Source of the DNA: Neoceratodus forsteri
Lineage: Eukaryota; Chordata; Ceratodontiformes; Ceratodontidae
Assembly: GCA_016271365.2 (NCBI GenBank)
Contig: CM028132.1
Span: 1,189,643,001-1,189,707,000 of the forward strand
Direction of reading: 5' to 3'
DNA: 64,000 bases
Shown here: positions 9,362 to 20,554 of the stretch, piece by piece
Layout of the letters: every line of letters begins with the position of its first letter
Position numbering within the stretch: the stretch's first letter is position 1
Made by a program: the position numbers and the translations under genes
Notes under the pieces: model-generated
What the model saw: only the letters and a program-made list of their open reading frames with translations
Database searches by the model: none
What the model was told of the DNA's origin: nothing

Positions 9362-12125
9362 CTAGACACCAGCAGAGTAGGCCTATTGGTCTATCAAGTC
9401 TGCTCGTGGTTCAGCACCCTGATTGAGTACCGTAGCCCTCTATCTGTCTCCTTCCACTGTTACTCCATCTCCCAGTCCTGCCCCCCCCCGGCCAAACCAG
9501 CCTCTGCTTCACTCCTTGCCATTACCTATCCCACCCTCTCTTGAATCCCTCCACCGTAGCTGCCTGTACCAGCATCCCAGGCAGTGCATTCCATGGTTCC
9601 AGCGCTCTCTCGGTGAAGTACCTCCTCCTCCTCCTTTCCCCCCCTAATCCTACCATCCTCAATCTTCCAGCTGTGTCCTCTGGTGATTCCACCCTTCTTC
9701 AGTTGAAAGATTCTATCTCGGCTTACCTTATTTACTCCCCTGAGGTACTTGGAGACCTCAGTCATGTCCCCCTAGTCCTGCCTCTCCTCCAGCGAGAACA
9801 GGTTGAGCTTCTCTAGTCTCTCCTCATATGTCATAGGCCCCAGATCATTCTGGTTGCTCTCCTCTGAACCCTCTCCAGGAGTTGGATGTCCCTCCTTAGG
9901 TGCGGCCTCCAGAACTGCACACATGACTCAAGATGTGGTCTAACCAGGCTGTTGTACAGTGGCAAAATCACCTCCCTGTTCCTTGAGATAATCCCCCTAG
10001 CGATGCATCCCAGCATCCTATTTGCCATGGCCACAGCCCTGCTGCACTGCTCTGAATTATTCATGTTGACATCCACCAAGACTCCTAGGTCTCTTTCCCC
10101 TGCTGTGGCCTGCAACTCCCCGGGTTACACATAGTTGGGTTTTCCTGCCTAGGGTGTAGCACCTTGCACTTCGAGGAGTTAAAATTTCAATTTCCAGGTG
10201 CAGGATCAACTATCCAGAGTATCCAGGTCCTCTTGCAGGGCCAATCTCCCCTCCTCCCTCTCCACCACCGCCCCCAGCTTAGAGTCATCTGCAAAGAGAC
10301 TCATTTCACACCCGATACCTTCCCTGATATTGGGAATGTATGCATTAAACAGGAGTGGCCCCAGGACTGATCCCTGTGGGACTCCACTTATGACCTCCCT
10401 AGGAGATGAGACCTCCCCTCTGACCACTACCCACTGAGTGTGACGTGAAAGCCAATTTCCAATCCACCTAACCGTCAATGGGCCTACCCCCATCCCCCCA
10501 GCTTCTCCATTAGGCCAGTGTGAGGAACCAAATCAAATGCCTTGCTGAAGTCCAGGAACAGTGCATCCACTGGTCTCCCCCTGTCGAGTGCTGATGTCAC
10601 CCACTCATAGAACTCTGCAAAGTTTGTTTGACACGATCTACCTGGCACAAACCTATGCTGCCGGTCATCCAGGTAACCTATCTCCTCCAAGAAACCTCCC
10701 AGCCTTTCATTAAGTATGCTCTCCATTCCCTTCCCCACCACCGACATCAAACTGATGGGTCTATAGTTTCCTGGCTCTTCTCTTGATCCCTCTTTATGGA
10801 TGGGCACAACATGCACCTGCTTCCAATCCCTTGGCACCCTTCCTGTCTGGAGCAACAAGTTAAAGAGATCCACCAATGGCACAGCCAAAACATCCGCCAA
10901 CTCCCTCAGTACGCTGGGATGAATAGCATCAGGCCCCATAGATTTATCCTTTTTTTAGGGACTAGAGGGCTTCCCACATCCGACGGATAGGAATATCAGC
11001 ATCTGTTCCCCTCCCCCCCATTCAGCAGAACCAGCTTGATATCTCACCCCTGGCCTACCTCCCCAAGCGGCTTGTTCTTCAGCAGGTACCCCAATAGTCA
11101 GGTCTGCTGCACCTTCTGTGTCCTTTAACCCTTTTTTTGGAAGTTCCTCAGTCTCCTCCCTAGTGAACACTGAGGCAAAGTACTCATTCAGTACCTCCGC
11201 CTGCTCTCTAGCCCCTTTCACCCACCCCCCAGCTGTCCTCAACCTACCGAGCTGGCCCTTGACCTTCCTTCACTCACCAATATACCTAAAGAACCCCTTT
11301 TCCCCAACCCATAACCTCTGCGCCAGCCTGGTTGCTAGGCGATAGCTCTCTCTATCCCTCTCTCCTCTCATTTTTTTTGTACCTACTGTAGACAGCCTTC
11401 ATCTCCCTTACTGCCTCTTGGACCTCTTTAGTCCACCAGCATGGTTTACGAGACCTACCTCCCTTGCACTTCACTCTTGCACAGGTCCTGGTGGCCTTCT
11501 GTAGCCTTCACTTTATGATCTCCCACCTACCTTCCATGTCCAAACCTGGTTTTATCTCCCGCAAATGCCCCTTGAGAATTTCCATGTTCTGAAAGTCCAC
11601 CCCCCTAAAACCAACTATCATTGTCCTTGAATGTTCCCCCTTCCTCCCAATTTAAGCTGAAACCAGACTGTATTGTTGTTGCTCCCAGCCAGGGGTTCTT
11701 CCACAACCAAATCTCATACAGGATCCCCATCCGCTAAAACCACATCCAGGATATGACCCTCCCTCGTTGGGTCCATCACCTACTGATTGAGGAACACGTC
11801 CAGGAAGCCATCCAGCAGCTTCTGCTCCCTGGTTACAGTGGACGTCATAGTACCCAATCAGTAGCTGGCATATTAAGGTCCCCCATCAACACCACTCCTT
11901 CCCCTTCCAGTCCTCACTGCCCTATAATGTTAGCCAACAGGCAATCATCCAGGTCCTCTGCTAGTCCTGGGGGCCTATATACCACCCTCAACTTAATCTA
12001 CCCTCCCACAGGGGTTTGCAAGGTGACCCATAGGGCCTTCACATTGCCCTCTGCTTCCTCCACGCTCATAATCTCTATGTTATCCCTAATGAACATTGCT
12101 ACTCCTCCACCTTTCTGGATAAGTA
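9362..12125 (-). mobile_element. CR1 LINE, copy B, 5'-truncated in the endonuclease
   Basis: Minus-strand CR1 of a subfamily different from copies A, C and D. Coding matches run from the endonuclease (about 12120) through reverse transcriptase to the C-terminal domain (about 9530), and the 3' tail lies near 9362-9400. The break at about 12125 marks 5' truncation; beyond it the sequence turns AT-rich with no CR1 similarity. There is no target duplication, as expected for CR1. Confidence 0.88.
9526..12120 (-). pseudogene. CR1 ORF2 pseudogene (endonuclease remnant, RT, C-terminal domain)
   Basis: On the minus strand the fragments read MGPDAIHPSVLREL (about 10937), NYRPISLMSVVGKGME (about 10770), VPGRSCQTNFAEF (about 10655), ALFLDFSKAFD (about 10565), GVPQGSVLGPLLF (about 10377) and MSLFADDSKL (about 10300, catalytic box). 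The C-terminal part has ERDLGVLVDVNM and RPHLESCVQFW (10095-9900). The endonuclease is represented only by its middle and end (about 12120-11300), with frames too broken to read as one protein. At least four frame changes separate the readable pieces. The RT core is better preserved than the termini. Confidence 0.88.
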
Positions 12126-12960
12126 CTGTGAAGAAAAAACTATTTCTGGATGTAATTGCTAGGCTAACAAGAATGCGGATTACTGTAGATGAACTTTTGC
12201 CAACCTTAAAGCTTCTATGTTTCTTAACGTATTGTCAGCTGAAGGCTCACAAAGTGTGTCATGCAGCCGTACCTGGGAAAGTGTGAGTAGCCAGTATATC
12301 TTATGTTTGAGTATCATTAGGGATAGTGTTTTGGTTTAGTTGGTACCAGCCTGTCCACATATTGGTGTACCTATTGCCAAGATTGGGCTACTTGCTTTTA
12401 CAGTGCATACTACAAAATAATGCTTAAATATAGTAATAACAAGAAAAATATATTGGTGTTTTCCTTGATGAAATACTACTTGTATGTTCCGATATGTAAT
12501 ATATAAACACTCTTTCTTTATATGAAATTCCATTCTTACCATTTACTGTATATGTCAGTATGCGTACAGAATAAGAACAAGTATATGACAGTAACAAGTA
12601 CAACAAAATATGAAAATGTTTAAAAAACATTTTAATTAAAAAGTCTTTCTGTCGATATAGTACAGTATATGTATGTTATTACTACATCTATGTACTGTAT
12701 TTCTATTATACCAATAAATTTAAACTTCTTTCTGTCACTATAGTGGAAATGCATTATTAGTGTATTAATTCAGCAAAAGTACATTTTTATTGTATTGATA
12801 AACTAAAAGAGCATCAACATGACCTAGCCACGTCAACCTGATTTCAAGTTTGCATTAAAAAAAATAGATTTTGAGACCTAATGGTACAAAAGTTAGGCCT
12901 TTTTAAATAAAAATTACCGTTACAAAGAGTTAACTTTGGAACTGTTGGGGCTAGATATGT
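12126..12960. other. AT-rich, no recognised feature
   Basis: Strongly AT-rich with several short AATATA-like runs and only chance reading frames. I see no repeat termini, exon or RNA gene. Confidence 0.4.
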
Positions 12961-12962
12961 AA

Positions 12963-13106
12963 GCAGTAACCCACTACAAAGCGTGCAGGTATCGGGGAAT
13001 AATCAACACTCCGGGTGTGCTGTGAGGCCGCGAGGCGCAGCCGAGGTGCCCCTCGGCGCCGGGTGTCGACATCCCAATACCCACACACCCTGGAGTGGGT
13101 TATTGC
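12963..13106. mobile_element. GC-rich palindromic MITE-like element
   Basis: Ends GCAGTAACCCACT (12963-12975) and AGTGGGTTATTGC (13094-13106) are inverted repeats with one mismatch. The interior is very GC-rich and itself semi-palindromic (AGCCGAGG, then CCTCGGCGCC, near 13040-13065), and it sits as a sharp island in AT-rich flanks. No transposase is encoded. No target duplication is convincing, so the superfamily is unknown. Confidence 0.55.
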
Positions 13107-14395
13107 ACTTATAACATGGGCATTCTGTCACCAGAGGTGACAGAAACACCAGGAAAGCATGAAAAAGTCATGAAAACATAGGGACTGTTTTATGTGTTCT
13201 GCCACCAGCAGAACCCCTGTGTTGCCGACACTGCTTAAGAGCACTATATATGCACTGGTGCAGGTGACACTGTTAACTTTTTTTAACACAACACAGTTGC
13301 GTGCTGAAGCTGTCACTTGCAATCTCTCTCTCCACATATATATCTGATGACAGAGAAAGAGGAATATTATGTCACATTAACTCGCTCGTTGTTTCGTGCT
13401 GTCACACATATCGAATTTTGCAGTCCCTCAATTCTCTGTCTCTCCTTCACAGTGTGTAGTCACCAACATTGCTGCAGTGCAAGGAGGATCTCTCTCTCTC
13501 TCTTTCTCTCTCTGCCGCTCACTCCAAATGCCACTGCAGCCGCTGGTCCTGGTCTCTCCCGTCAGTGTCTACAGAGATGGACCAGATATATGTAAAACTC
13601 ACTTGTTCACTACTAGGAGCAAGGGAACACAGACACATCAGCAGCCTGGGGAAATGGGAGAAATGTGACAGCAGTCCATTTGTGTCTCACTCTCTCTGGT
13701 GGGGCCGAAAGACAACAGTGGGGGCTGACTCTGCCAACCCGTGGCCTCCCCTGCCGGTTCCCGATGTCCAGCCACTCCATACAGTGAACCGCTCACTGCC
13801 ACTCACTCTCTCTCTCATGCTGCGGTCCGTTGCCTTTACTCCCACTTTGCCAACACTCTTGCATTCTGTCTTTCAGGTGCGGCAGTGACGTGGGGCGGGG
13901 CTCAGTAGACACAAGTATCAATAGCAGTTATACAGAGAGCGAGGGACAGAGAAATGGAATTGTGCTTTTCAGGAGCTGCTCGCTATCACTGTCACTCTCT
14001 CTCGCTCGCTCTGTAATGCTGCAGTCTGAAATCTCCTGCACAGTGCCATGAGAGAGCAACAGAGCCAGTGGTGGGGTGGGTGGGAGACGGTGACCCTCCT
14101 GGTGAATGTCCCACTGCGTCTCTCTGTACTAGTGACTCGCTGTCCCATCTCATCTCAGGCTCCGCAACTCATATGTGTGTGTGTGTGTGTTGGCACTGGG
14201 GGGCATTGGGGAAAGACAGCAGTGTAGAAACAGGAGCAGTCTGTAAGTATTCTGTGCACAACCTCCCTCATGGCAAGTTGCTTACTGAACAGGGTGCCAG
14301 TGCAAGTGGTGAGGAGCACTTCATGGTGCGGTTCCAGGAGGCACGCAGCCCGGGTGGGTGGTGAGAAGCAGAGGAGGGACAGGTATGCTGCTAAC
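13107..14395. repeat. CT-rich low-complexity tract with (TG)n
   Basis: Repeated CTCTCTCTCTC runs occur at about 13487-13515, 13805-13820 and 13985-14012. Each is followed by a CTGC-containing word, suggesting decayed copies of a longer unit. A TG-dinucleotide run is at about 14173-14190. A small perfect hairpin TCTGTCACC/GGTGACAGA lies at 13124-13144. The open frames here are products of the CT repeats, not genes. Confidence 0.5.
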
Positions 14396-14399
14396 TATA

Positions 14400-14757
14400 C
14401 TCTTACAGGGCCATTACTCTTTTAGCAAGAAAAGCAATGGTTTTCATTTCTCGCCAGTAAGGGAGGGGAGGGACACCAGGGGCCATGATATGAGACTGGA
14501 GGGAGGAAGGTTCAGGAGGGAGATGAGGAGACACATTTTTACAGAGAGGGTGGTGTCTGGGTGGAATGCGTTACCTGCAGAAGTGGCATCTAGTAGAACA
14601 GTGGACTGCTTCAAAAGGGGATGGGACAGGACAAGGGGGAGGGTTAATTAAGGGAAAGGGTGGAAGGCAGGGGCAGCTGCAGAATAAGGGGTGCTAGCTG
14701 CACATTTGAGCGGACTTGATAGACCTCTAGGCCTTTATCTGCTGGCAAATTTCTTTG
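14400..14757 (+). mobile_element. CR1 LINE 3' fragment (ORF2 C-terminus and 3' UTR)
   Basis: Bases 14460-14650 encode TRGHDMRLEGGRFRREMRR followed by FTERVVSGWNALPAEV and DCFKRGWDR, then a stop. This is the extreme C-terminus of CR1 ORF2 and is still open. The 3' UTR ends near 14757 with the usual CR1 words GACTTGATAGACC and CTTTATCTGCTGGCAAAT. All upstream coding sequence is missing, so it is a short 5'-truncated copy. The protein end is better preserved than in copy A, suggesting a different subfamily or a younger copy. Confidence 0.8.
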
Positions 14758-15067
14758 TTTGTACTATAATGAGTGTCGCTCTGCCCACTGATACTGGACC
14801 ACACGCATCACAGCAACTGTGCGTATATTGGGGATTAATCAACGACGACATGACAGACACTGACCAGCTGGGTTCCTGATTTCTCCTACCCCATGTTATA
14901 AGTATTTAATGAACGTTTGGACTCAGGTCGACATGATTACATTATATTGATGCACTTTTAATATATAGATATACAGGATATATAGTGTTACTATATCATT
15001 ATACTAATAAAGCATTTCCACTATGTTGACCGATGTACTGTAGTAGCTTCAGCATATCCATGTAGTG

Positions 15068-15223
15068 AAAACATTTATTTATTTGAAAACTGGTGCCCGG
15101 CAAAAGGCACATTGAGCCAAGGCTCGTTTCCAGGAGTGTCCCTTGGGAGAGATGACAAAAGGATATACACGAGGAAGAACAAAATGATGCATGGTACAGA
15201 GTGTAATTAAGAAATTGAAAATA
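15068..15223 (-). mobile_element. L2-like LINE 3' end
   Basis: The minus strand reads CTCCTGGAAACGAGCCTTGG, then a TCAATGTGCC word and a GGGCACCAGTTTTCAAATAAATAAATG-type end. It closely parallels 40220-40290 on the plus strand. The 5' side runs straight into the hairpin element starting at 15224. Confidence 0.65.
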
Positions 15224-15337
15224 ACACATACCCCCATAATGCGAAACATCATGGGATGTATATGTAGATCACCATTACATTTGTCATGGTGTTTTGCATA
15301 TATATCCCATGATGCTTTGGATTATGGGACTATGTGT
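15224..15337. mobile_element. Hairpin MITE 1 (114 bp)
   Basis: The two halves are near-complete inverted repeats: left ACACATA...CCCATAAT...CATCATGGGAT, right ATCCCATGATG...ATTATGGG...TATGTGT. About 50-bp arms surround a short centre, so the strand folds into one long hairpin. It has no coding capacity. Immediately downstream, 11 bp away, lies a second unrelated hairpin element. Confidence 0.7.
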
Positions 15338-15348
15338 GATTTTTAAGC

Positions 15349-15454
15349 AATAAGGCATGACCAGGGGTTAGATTAACAGTCTGTTAATCACCCCCTAGAT
15401 TGCCCCAGGGGGTGATTAACTGATTATTAATCTAACTTCTAGGAGTGCCTTATT
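15349..15454. mobile_element. Hairpin MITE 2, AATAAGGCA-ended (106 bp)
   Basis: Ends AATAAGGCA (15349-15357) and TGCCTTATT (15446-15454) are perfect inverted repeats. The interior continues the hairpin with GTTAGATTAA paired to TTAATCTAAC and GTTAATCACCCCCT paired to AGGGGGTGATTAAC. The same terminal word recurs four times at 61168-61370, defining a family within this window. No target duplication is obvious. Confidence 0.65.
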
Positions 15455-15999
15455 TCTATTATGAAAAACTATTCCAAAAGAAAAGTGTTAAAAATATACT
15501 TTTTGAATGTTTACTTCATTTAGAGGGAGATTTTTAATAAAATAGTTCTTCCACCAACAGTTTAAGAATGCAGGATCAAAATCAGAATGCATCATTCCAG
15601 TTATTCAGAAGTGCTAGAGGATAGAATGCTGACAGGAAGAATCCATGTGCCATGGTGATCAGGCTGTACATGACAGTGTAACAGGGATTAGTGTAAAGCT
15701 GTTGGAATCCTAACAGCCAATCAGATTGCAGCATTTCTAAGACCCTTTTTATAATTGTATTTCTCTGAAACTTAACTTTGTTGCCAGCGCCCTTTATGGG
15801 TAACCCTTGCATCAGGGATTTTGTGCTGAGGTTCTTTCTCTTTTAGCATAATATAATTACAGTGAAGCCCACCAGGATGAAGCCCAACTCTGTAGAATTC
15901 TGCAATAGAGGTACTGCAACAAACGATGCAGTTTCAATGGGAGTTAATCCCTTTTGTCATGAAGGAAACCTGTGACGCTGTGCGTCATCCTGGCGGGCT
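15455..15999. other. No recognised feature
   Basis: Mixed sequence with short chance frames only. Nothing here resembles the repeat families found on either side. Confidence 0.35.
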
Positions 16000-16590
16000 T
16001 TACTGTATGCTACTTTTCTCCAGTATTTGTTTATACCCCTTACCCCTTTGTCTCTCCTCCCTGGCCCTCTTCTCTCAGGTGGTCCCATCATCCACTTTTT
16101 CTCTGACCCCCCCAACCTCCTTCCTCCATGGTTAACCCCCATGAATGAGTCATTGGAGGAGGGACTCCAAATCACCCCTTTCAATGTCCGAAGTTCAGTG
16201 GAGGAAGGCGAACACTCTGTGGTGTGGGCTTGCAAGCCACCAGCTTCATCCTGCCAGGTCAGGGTGTTCTCACGTTTTCTGGTCCTCTCCTGCCCTCAGG
16301 ACACAGTCAACAAGAGGCATGTGCACATGCTGAGATGGGATAGCAACATCAACCAGTGTCTCCCTCAACCCCTCGCCACAAGACACTCCACATCCTACTG
16401 CTCCATCCGTGGCTACTCAGCTGGCACTTGAGGAGCTGCATCAGACCGTCTCCCACCCCAGAGAAATGTGTCCTGTGGGACACTCAGTCCTTTCCTCCCT
16501 TACTGGACTCTGATGACACAGGCTGCTTCCTGAACACAGGTTCCCAGCACCACGAGCAGTTGCCCTACCTCGGCACCAAGGGGTCAGCTG
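16000..16590 (-). mobile_element. Probable tRNA-headed SINE (diverged copy)
   Basis: Read from about 16590 on the minus strand, the head has CCTTGGTGCCGAGG, then CTGGGAACCTGTGTTCAGGA. This parallels the heads of the SINEs at 21031-21537, 22359-23000 and 24188-24629, in which a GTGACC-x-GG-TT-CAGGAA-like B box recurs. The body is pyrimidine-rich on the plus strand. I cannot place the 3' end or a duplication, so the left boundary is a guess. Confidence 0.4.
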
Positions 16591-19500
16591 AATGACACAG
16601 TTTTAAAACACTTTTTAAACATTTTCAGATTTATGGTTTATGCCCAAGCAAAACAAAGAACAGTGGAATGATTTTTGTTGTGAAAATGTATTTCCAAAAT
16701 GGTCAAATCGTGTTACGGAAAATCCTCATTTCCACTTCGGGTAACCCAAAATCTTTACGCATCAGAAGATAACACTTAAGCACAATTACTGTATATAGTA
16801 CATTTTGAAGAGGTTAACATATTATTTTACTACTAAAACAAAGCTCTTCTGAGAAATAAGTCTTTTATACCAGTCCAAGAGCATACAGTACAGCAGATTA
16901 AACACATTTGACCTCCAAGGGTAGATATATTGTAGAATGATGGAGCAAGCAAGCATGTTACAGTTATTATATTATTAAAATAAATGATGATAAAGTATAG
17001 AGTAGCATGGGACTGAGTTGTGAAGCGTAGCAGTAGTCTGAATGCAAAGATACCAAAGAAGGTTGGGCAAGAGTCCTCATTTATTTTATTGATTACTGGG
17101 AGAAATGGATTAAGACTAATAGCTCCATTTTCGACTATGTACTAGAGAAAGAGCTGCTGTGTTCTGCTTCGGAAAATGGCATGTGGCCCTGCTTTTTTAA
17201 GGCAGTGGTTATATTGACTGTTTTTGTTTTCGCCCTTCCATTTATATATTGTCACTTTTCCAAATTGCTGTGCCGCAGTTTTCTTATTTGTATGGAACGA
17301 AAAGACAATTTTATTATAAAAAAGGGCCCACATAAATCACCTCTACTGGCTGAATCTCCATAGCCTTAGAACTGGTAGACTTAAATAATTCCATTATCAC
17401 TTGACAGTCCCAGGAATAATAAAGACGTATTGACTTGTTATCTGGGTGATTGATTTCTGTTTTGATCTGAACAGAGCTGGGTCTGCCAAGGTCTCTTGAA
17501 ATCTCTCTGAACATACTGGAGAGGTGGCAGAAAGGGTCTGTTTGCTTCCTGATCCTTTGAATTGTTGACTGGAATTCGAGCACTCATTGACAGTGTATGA
17601 AATGAGAAGTAACGTCCCCACCCCCACAAATGCACACATCACGTGTACACGGAGTCTGCAGTGTCAATAAGATAAATTCCATATTGCACAATGGTGGGAA
17701 AAGTTACATGGCAGTGAGATCAGCTATAAAACAGTTTATCTCCTTTGTAGCAGCTGTTTGTTCTAGCATTTTAAGCTAACAGTGATGGTCTTATGTTTCT
17801 GGGGCCCCAACATGACTAGTTCTCGAGTGAGGAAGAAGTGAGGGTGGCTACTTATGCTGTATCTCTGTCACTTACTGTTTTGAATTACACTAATCTCAGT
17901 AACTTTGTGACATAGTGATGCTTCATCAGAAGTCTGTACCTAGCCAGGAAATGCCCATTATGCTCTCATTCGACATGGTATGGTTACAGGAATAAACCAA
18001 CAAAATAGTAATGTAGATTCCACAAATGAAAGTCATGCACTAACAGTGGCTGATGCAGCCACATAAAGGAGTCCCCAATGGTCATAATGATTGCTGATAT
18101 CAGATATCTCATGGTGTATGACCTTGAGCATTTAGAACTATAGAATTGTGAACCATTCACCAATGCCTTCCAAAAGGATTTGCACAATTGGTCTCAGCTT
18201 ACCTTTGGGTTTCTTGACAGAGTGAAAGTGGTGAGACAAATGTGTTCTCCTAGAATATATTATCTACAAACATTGCCTGTTATGCCGGATAACATGTACT
18301 TTCAATCTTGGAACAAATAAATTTCACGTTTTCTGGGGGGGCAGGTCACATTTTCAGTTTTGCAAGTGCCCAGGGATGGAGGGTGGGGGGCAGGTAACTC
18401 ACAAGTCTGCACAACTATGCCAAAGCGGCCCACTTGAGGACAGTTTGTCACTGGAGCACTTGTGCCTACACTTCCCACTGGAATAACATTGAATTTAATT
18501 GTAAAGAGCAGATGCTTGGTAAGGGTGTATATCTTAAAGAATGAAGGTTTAGGGCCTTTAGGTGCCTCTGCAGTCATTCAGTTTGCTTTTATTTGTTTCT
18601 TTACTTACTTTTCATCATTTTTTTTGTATATTGCCAACTGCTAGTGAAAAAAGAATCTAACAGAAGCCTTGTATTATGATGTCGGAAACTCTTTACTGGC
18701 AAGGCTGCCAGTGCATTTCAATAGGAAACTACACATCTGTTTTCAGATTTTTATGGAGTGATAACATTTCCTGCCACCAAAATATTACATATTTAATAGC
18801 AATATGTGATTTCTGATAACGTGTGATCTTTTGTATTAATTTAGCAGTTGACATTTTCTTCATAGCCAGATTTTACTTGGAAGGAGAAAAGAAAAGTTAA
18901 TTATTGTATTTAAAAACATCAAATCATACAGATGGAGCACAATAGTGCAAACCTGTAAAAGGCAAAGTTTTGTGATGAAATAAGTATCAATTTCTTTTGA
19001 AAGAGATAGAAAAATATATTTTGTTTATCATTGAAATACACTGGGCTCTTAAGTAGCTGGCTGTTTCTGAAAACACAGTACCAGAATTCCACTGAATTCA
19101 TTTTTGCTAGCAGTGTGAAAAGCAAAGGTGAAAATCCACTTGTTTCACTGCACTAACAAATATTTTATTGTAAAAGTACAAAGCGATTACTAAAACATCA
19201 AAATACAATGAATAAAGTAATCTGTTACCTATTTATTAGAAGTAAACACCTGCTCTTTAAGGGTTTTCATTGATCAAAAAATATTTATATGCTTCACCCC
19301 TGGCTATACCGTTATACTAATTTTATGGGACATTTGGTCCATATGTTAAAGAGCTGTCACTGAGTAACGCAGAGCCCAGAAATTAAAACCATCTGAGGTC
19401 TGAACCCAGGCTGTAGCATATCTACCAGACTGCCCTGTAAATAAAACTGATACCATCCTACAAAGATGGCGCTGATTGGGTCTGGCATATGTTCATCAGA

Positions 19501-19764
19501 TGGTCGACAAACATGGTGTACTCCCATTCAAATCATTGCAATGTGTCTGTTCTCTGCCGCATGCAGAACATTTCAGATACTTACAAGTTTCATCATACTT
19601 TGTCCACACGGGTACCAGATCAGAACCTCTAAACAAAAACAGGTCGGTGATAACTGCGCTGTAGAGAGCACACCTGCAGTTACAGCGATGGGTATAATAG
19701 CGGTAGGGAATTACCGCTCCCCCGTCGCTCTACGCTTCTTGTGAGGAGGGATCAAATTGTCATG
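16591..19764. other. No recognised feature
   Basis: About 3.2 kb of mostly AT-rich sequence. The longest frames (about 90 codons, for example near 17314-17583 and 18302-18577 on the minus strand) show no family resemblance and overlap one another. I see no LINE motifs, terminal repeats or tRNA-like boxes. A diverged host intron or very old repeats are both possible. Confidence 0.4.
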
Positions 19765-19772
19765 TGCTGGGG

Positions 19773-20070
19773 CATATCTCTCAACCTCCCAGCACTAAAA
19801 ATCATAGCACTGGCCTTCAAAAATCATAGCAAAGGGTCAGAATGTGGAGCACTTTCTTATTTTAAACAATATTATGTTTACAGATAGTGGACCCCATACA
19901 GTTGGTGTTAAGGAATGTTTCTATCAGCTTAGTTCAATGATTTAATAGTTTGTGTGTCCAGAAATAGATCTAATATGATGAGGAACATCAGTAAATTTGT
20001 GAGGAGCAAGGGTGAATTTGAGTATGAAAATCATAGCGTTATGTAGAATTCATAGCAGTTGAGAGGTATG
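19773..20070. mobile_element. hAT-like MITE with perfect 8-bp target duplication
   Basis: Terminal inverted repeats CATATCTCTCAAC (19773-19785) and GTTGAGAGGTATG (20058-20070) differ at one position. Both sides are flanked by the identical 8-mer TGCTGGGG (19765-19772 and 20071-20078), the duplication length of hAT elements. Subterminal copies of AAATCATAGC occur near both ends, possible transposase-binding repeats. There is no coding capacity. Confidence 0.85.
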
Positions 20071-20084
20071 TGCTGGGGTGCCTG

Positions 20085-20215
20085 GTCAAGTCGCGGTGGT
20101 GTGGCTGAGGCACCAGCACACGGCAGGAATGGAGACCTGGGACCATGGTTCAGTTCCCCCCCAGGTCTACTGGTGCTGAAACTTTTTACGTTGTTTTTTT
20201 GTAGTTTTTTAAAAT
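20085..20215 (+). mobile_element. Possible tRNA-derived SINE
   Basis: GTGGCTGAGGCACC resembles a tRNA A box, and GGTTCAGTTCC, 54 bases further on, matches the B-box consensus closely. The stretch ends in T/A-rich sequence with an AAAATAAAC word. No clear target duplication is seen, so this remains tentative. It does not fold as a complete tRNA by eye, so it is not called a tRNA gene. Confidence 0.4.
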
Positions 20216-20554
20216 AAACTTTTCCACCCTCCCGAGTTTCTTCCCATCCCCGAAGTCCACACTGCCTCAGAGTTAGTTCTTTATATTCCGTATGTGTGGG
20301 GCGAAGCCTTCCATGTCAGGAGGGTGCGGGGGGGGGGGTAAAGCCCGCCACCAAAAAAAAGCAAATCCCATTGTTTTTAATGGGGCATGCTGTTTATGTT
20401 GCAGTTGGTGTTTTTCCCGACCATGTTTCAGCACACACTATACTGCTTGCTGCAATATTGCCGTGCTGTATTTGTTGGCGACATTATGACTCCATGCCAT
20501 CCACACATATGGCAAAGCCCTGAAATTACCGAATAAACTGGGCATCCTATTCAC

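Noticed and set aside
13469..13888. 139-codon frame rich in Ser and Leu
   Set aside because: The composition comes from CTCTCT repeats; alternative frames over the same bases are also open.
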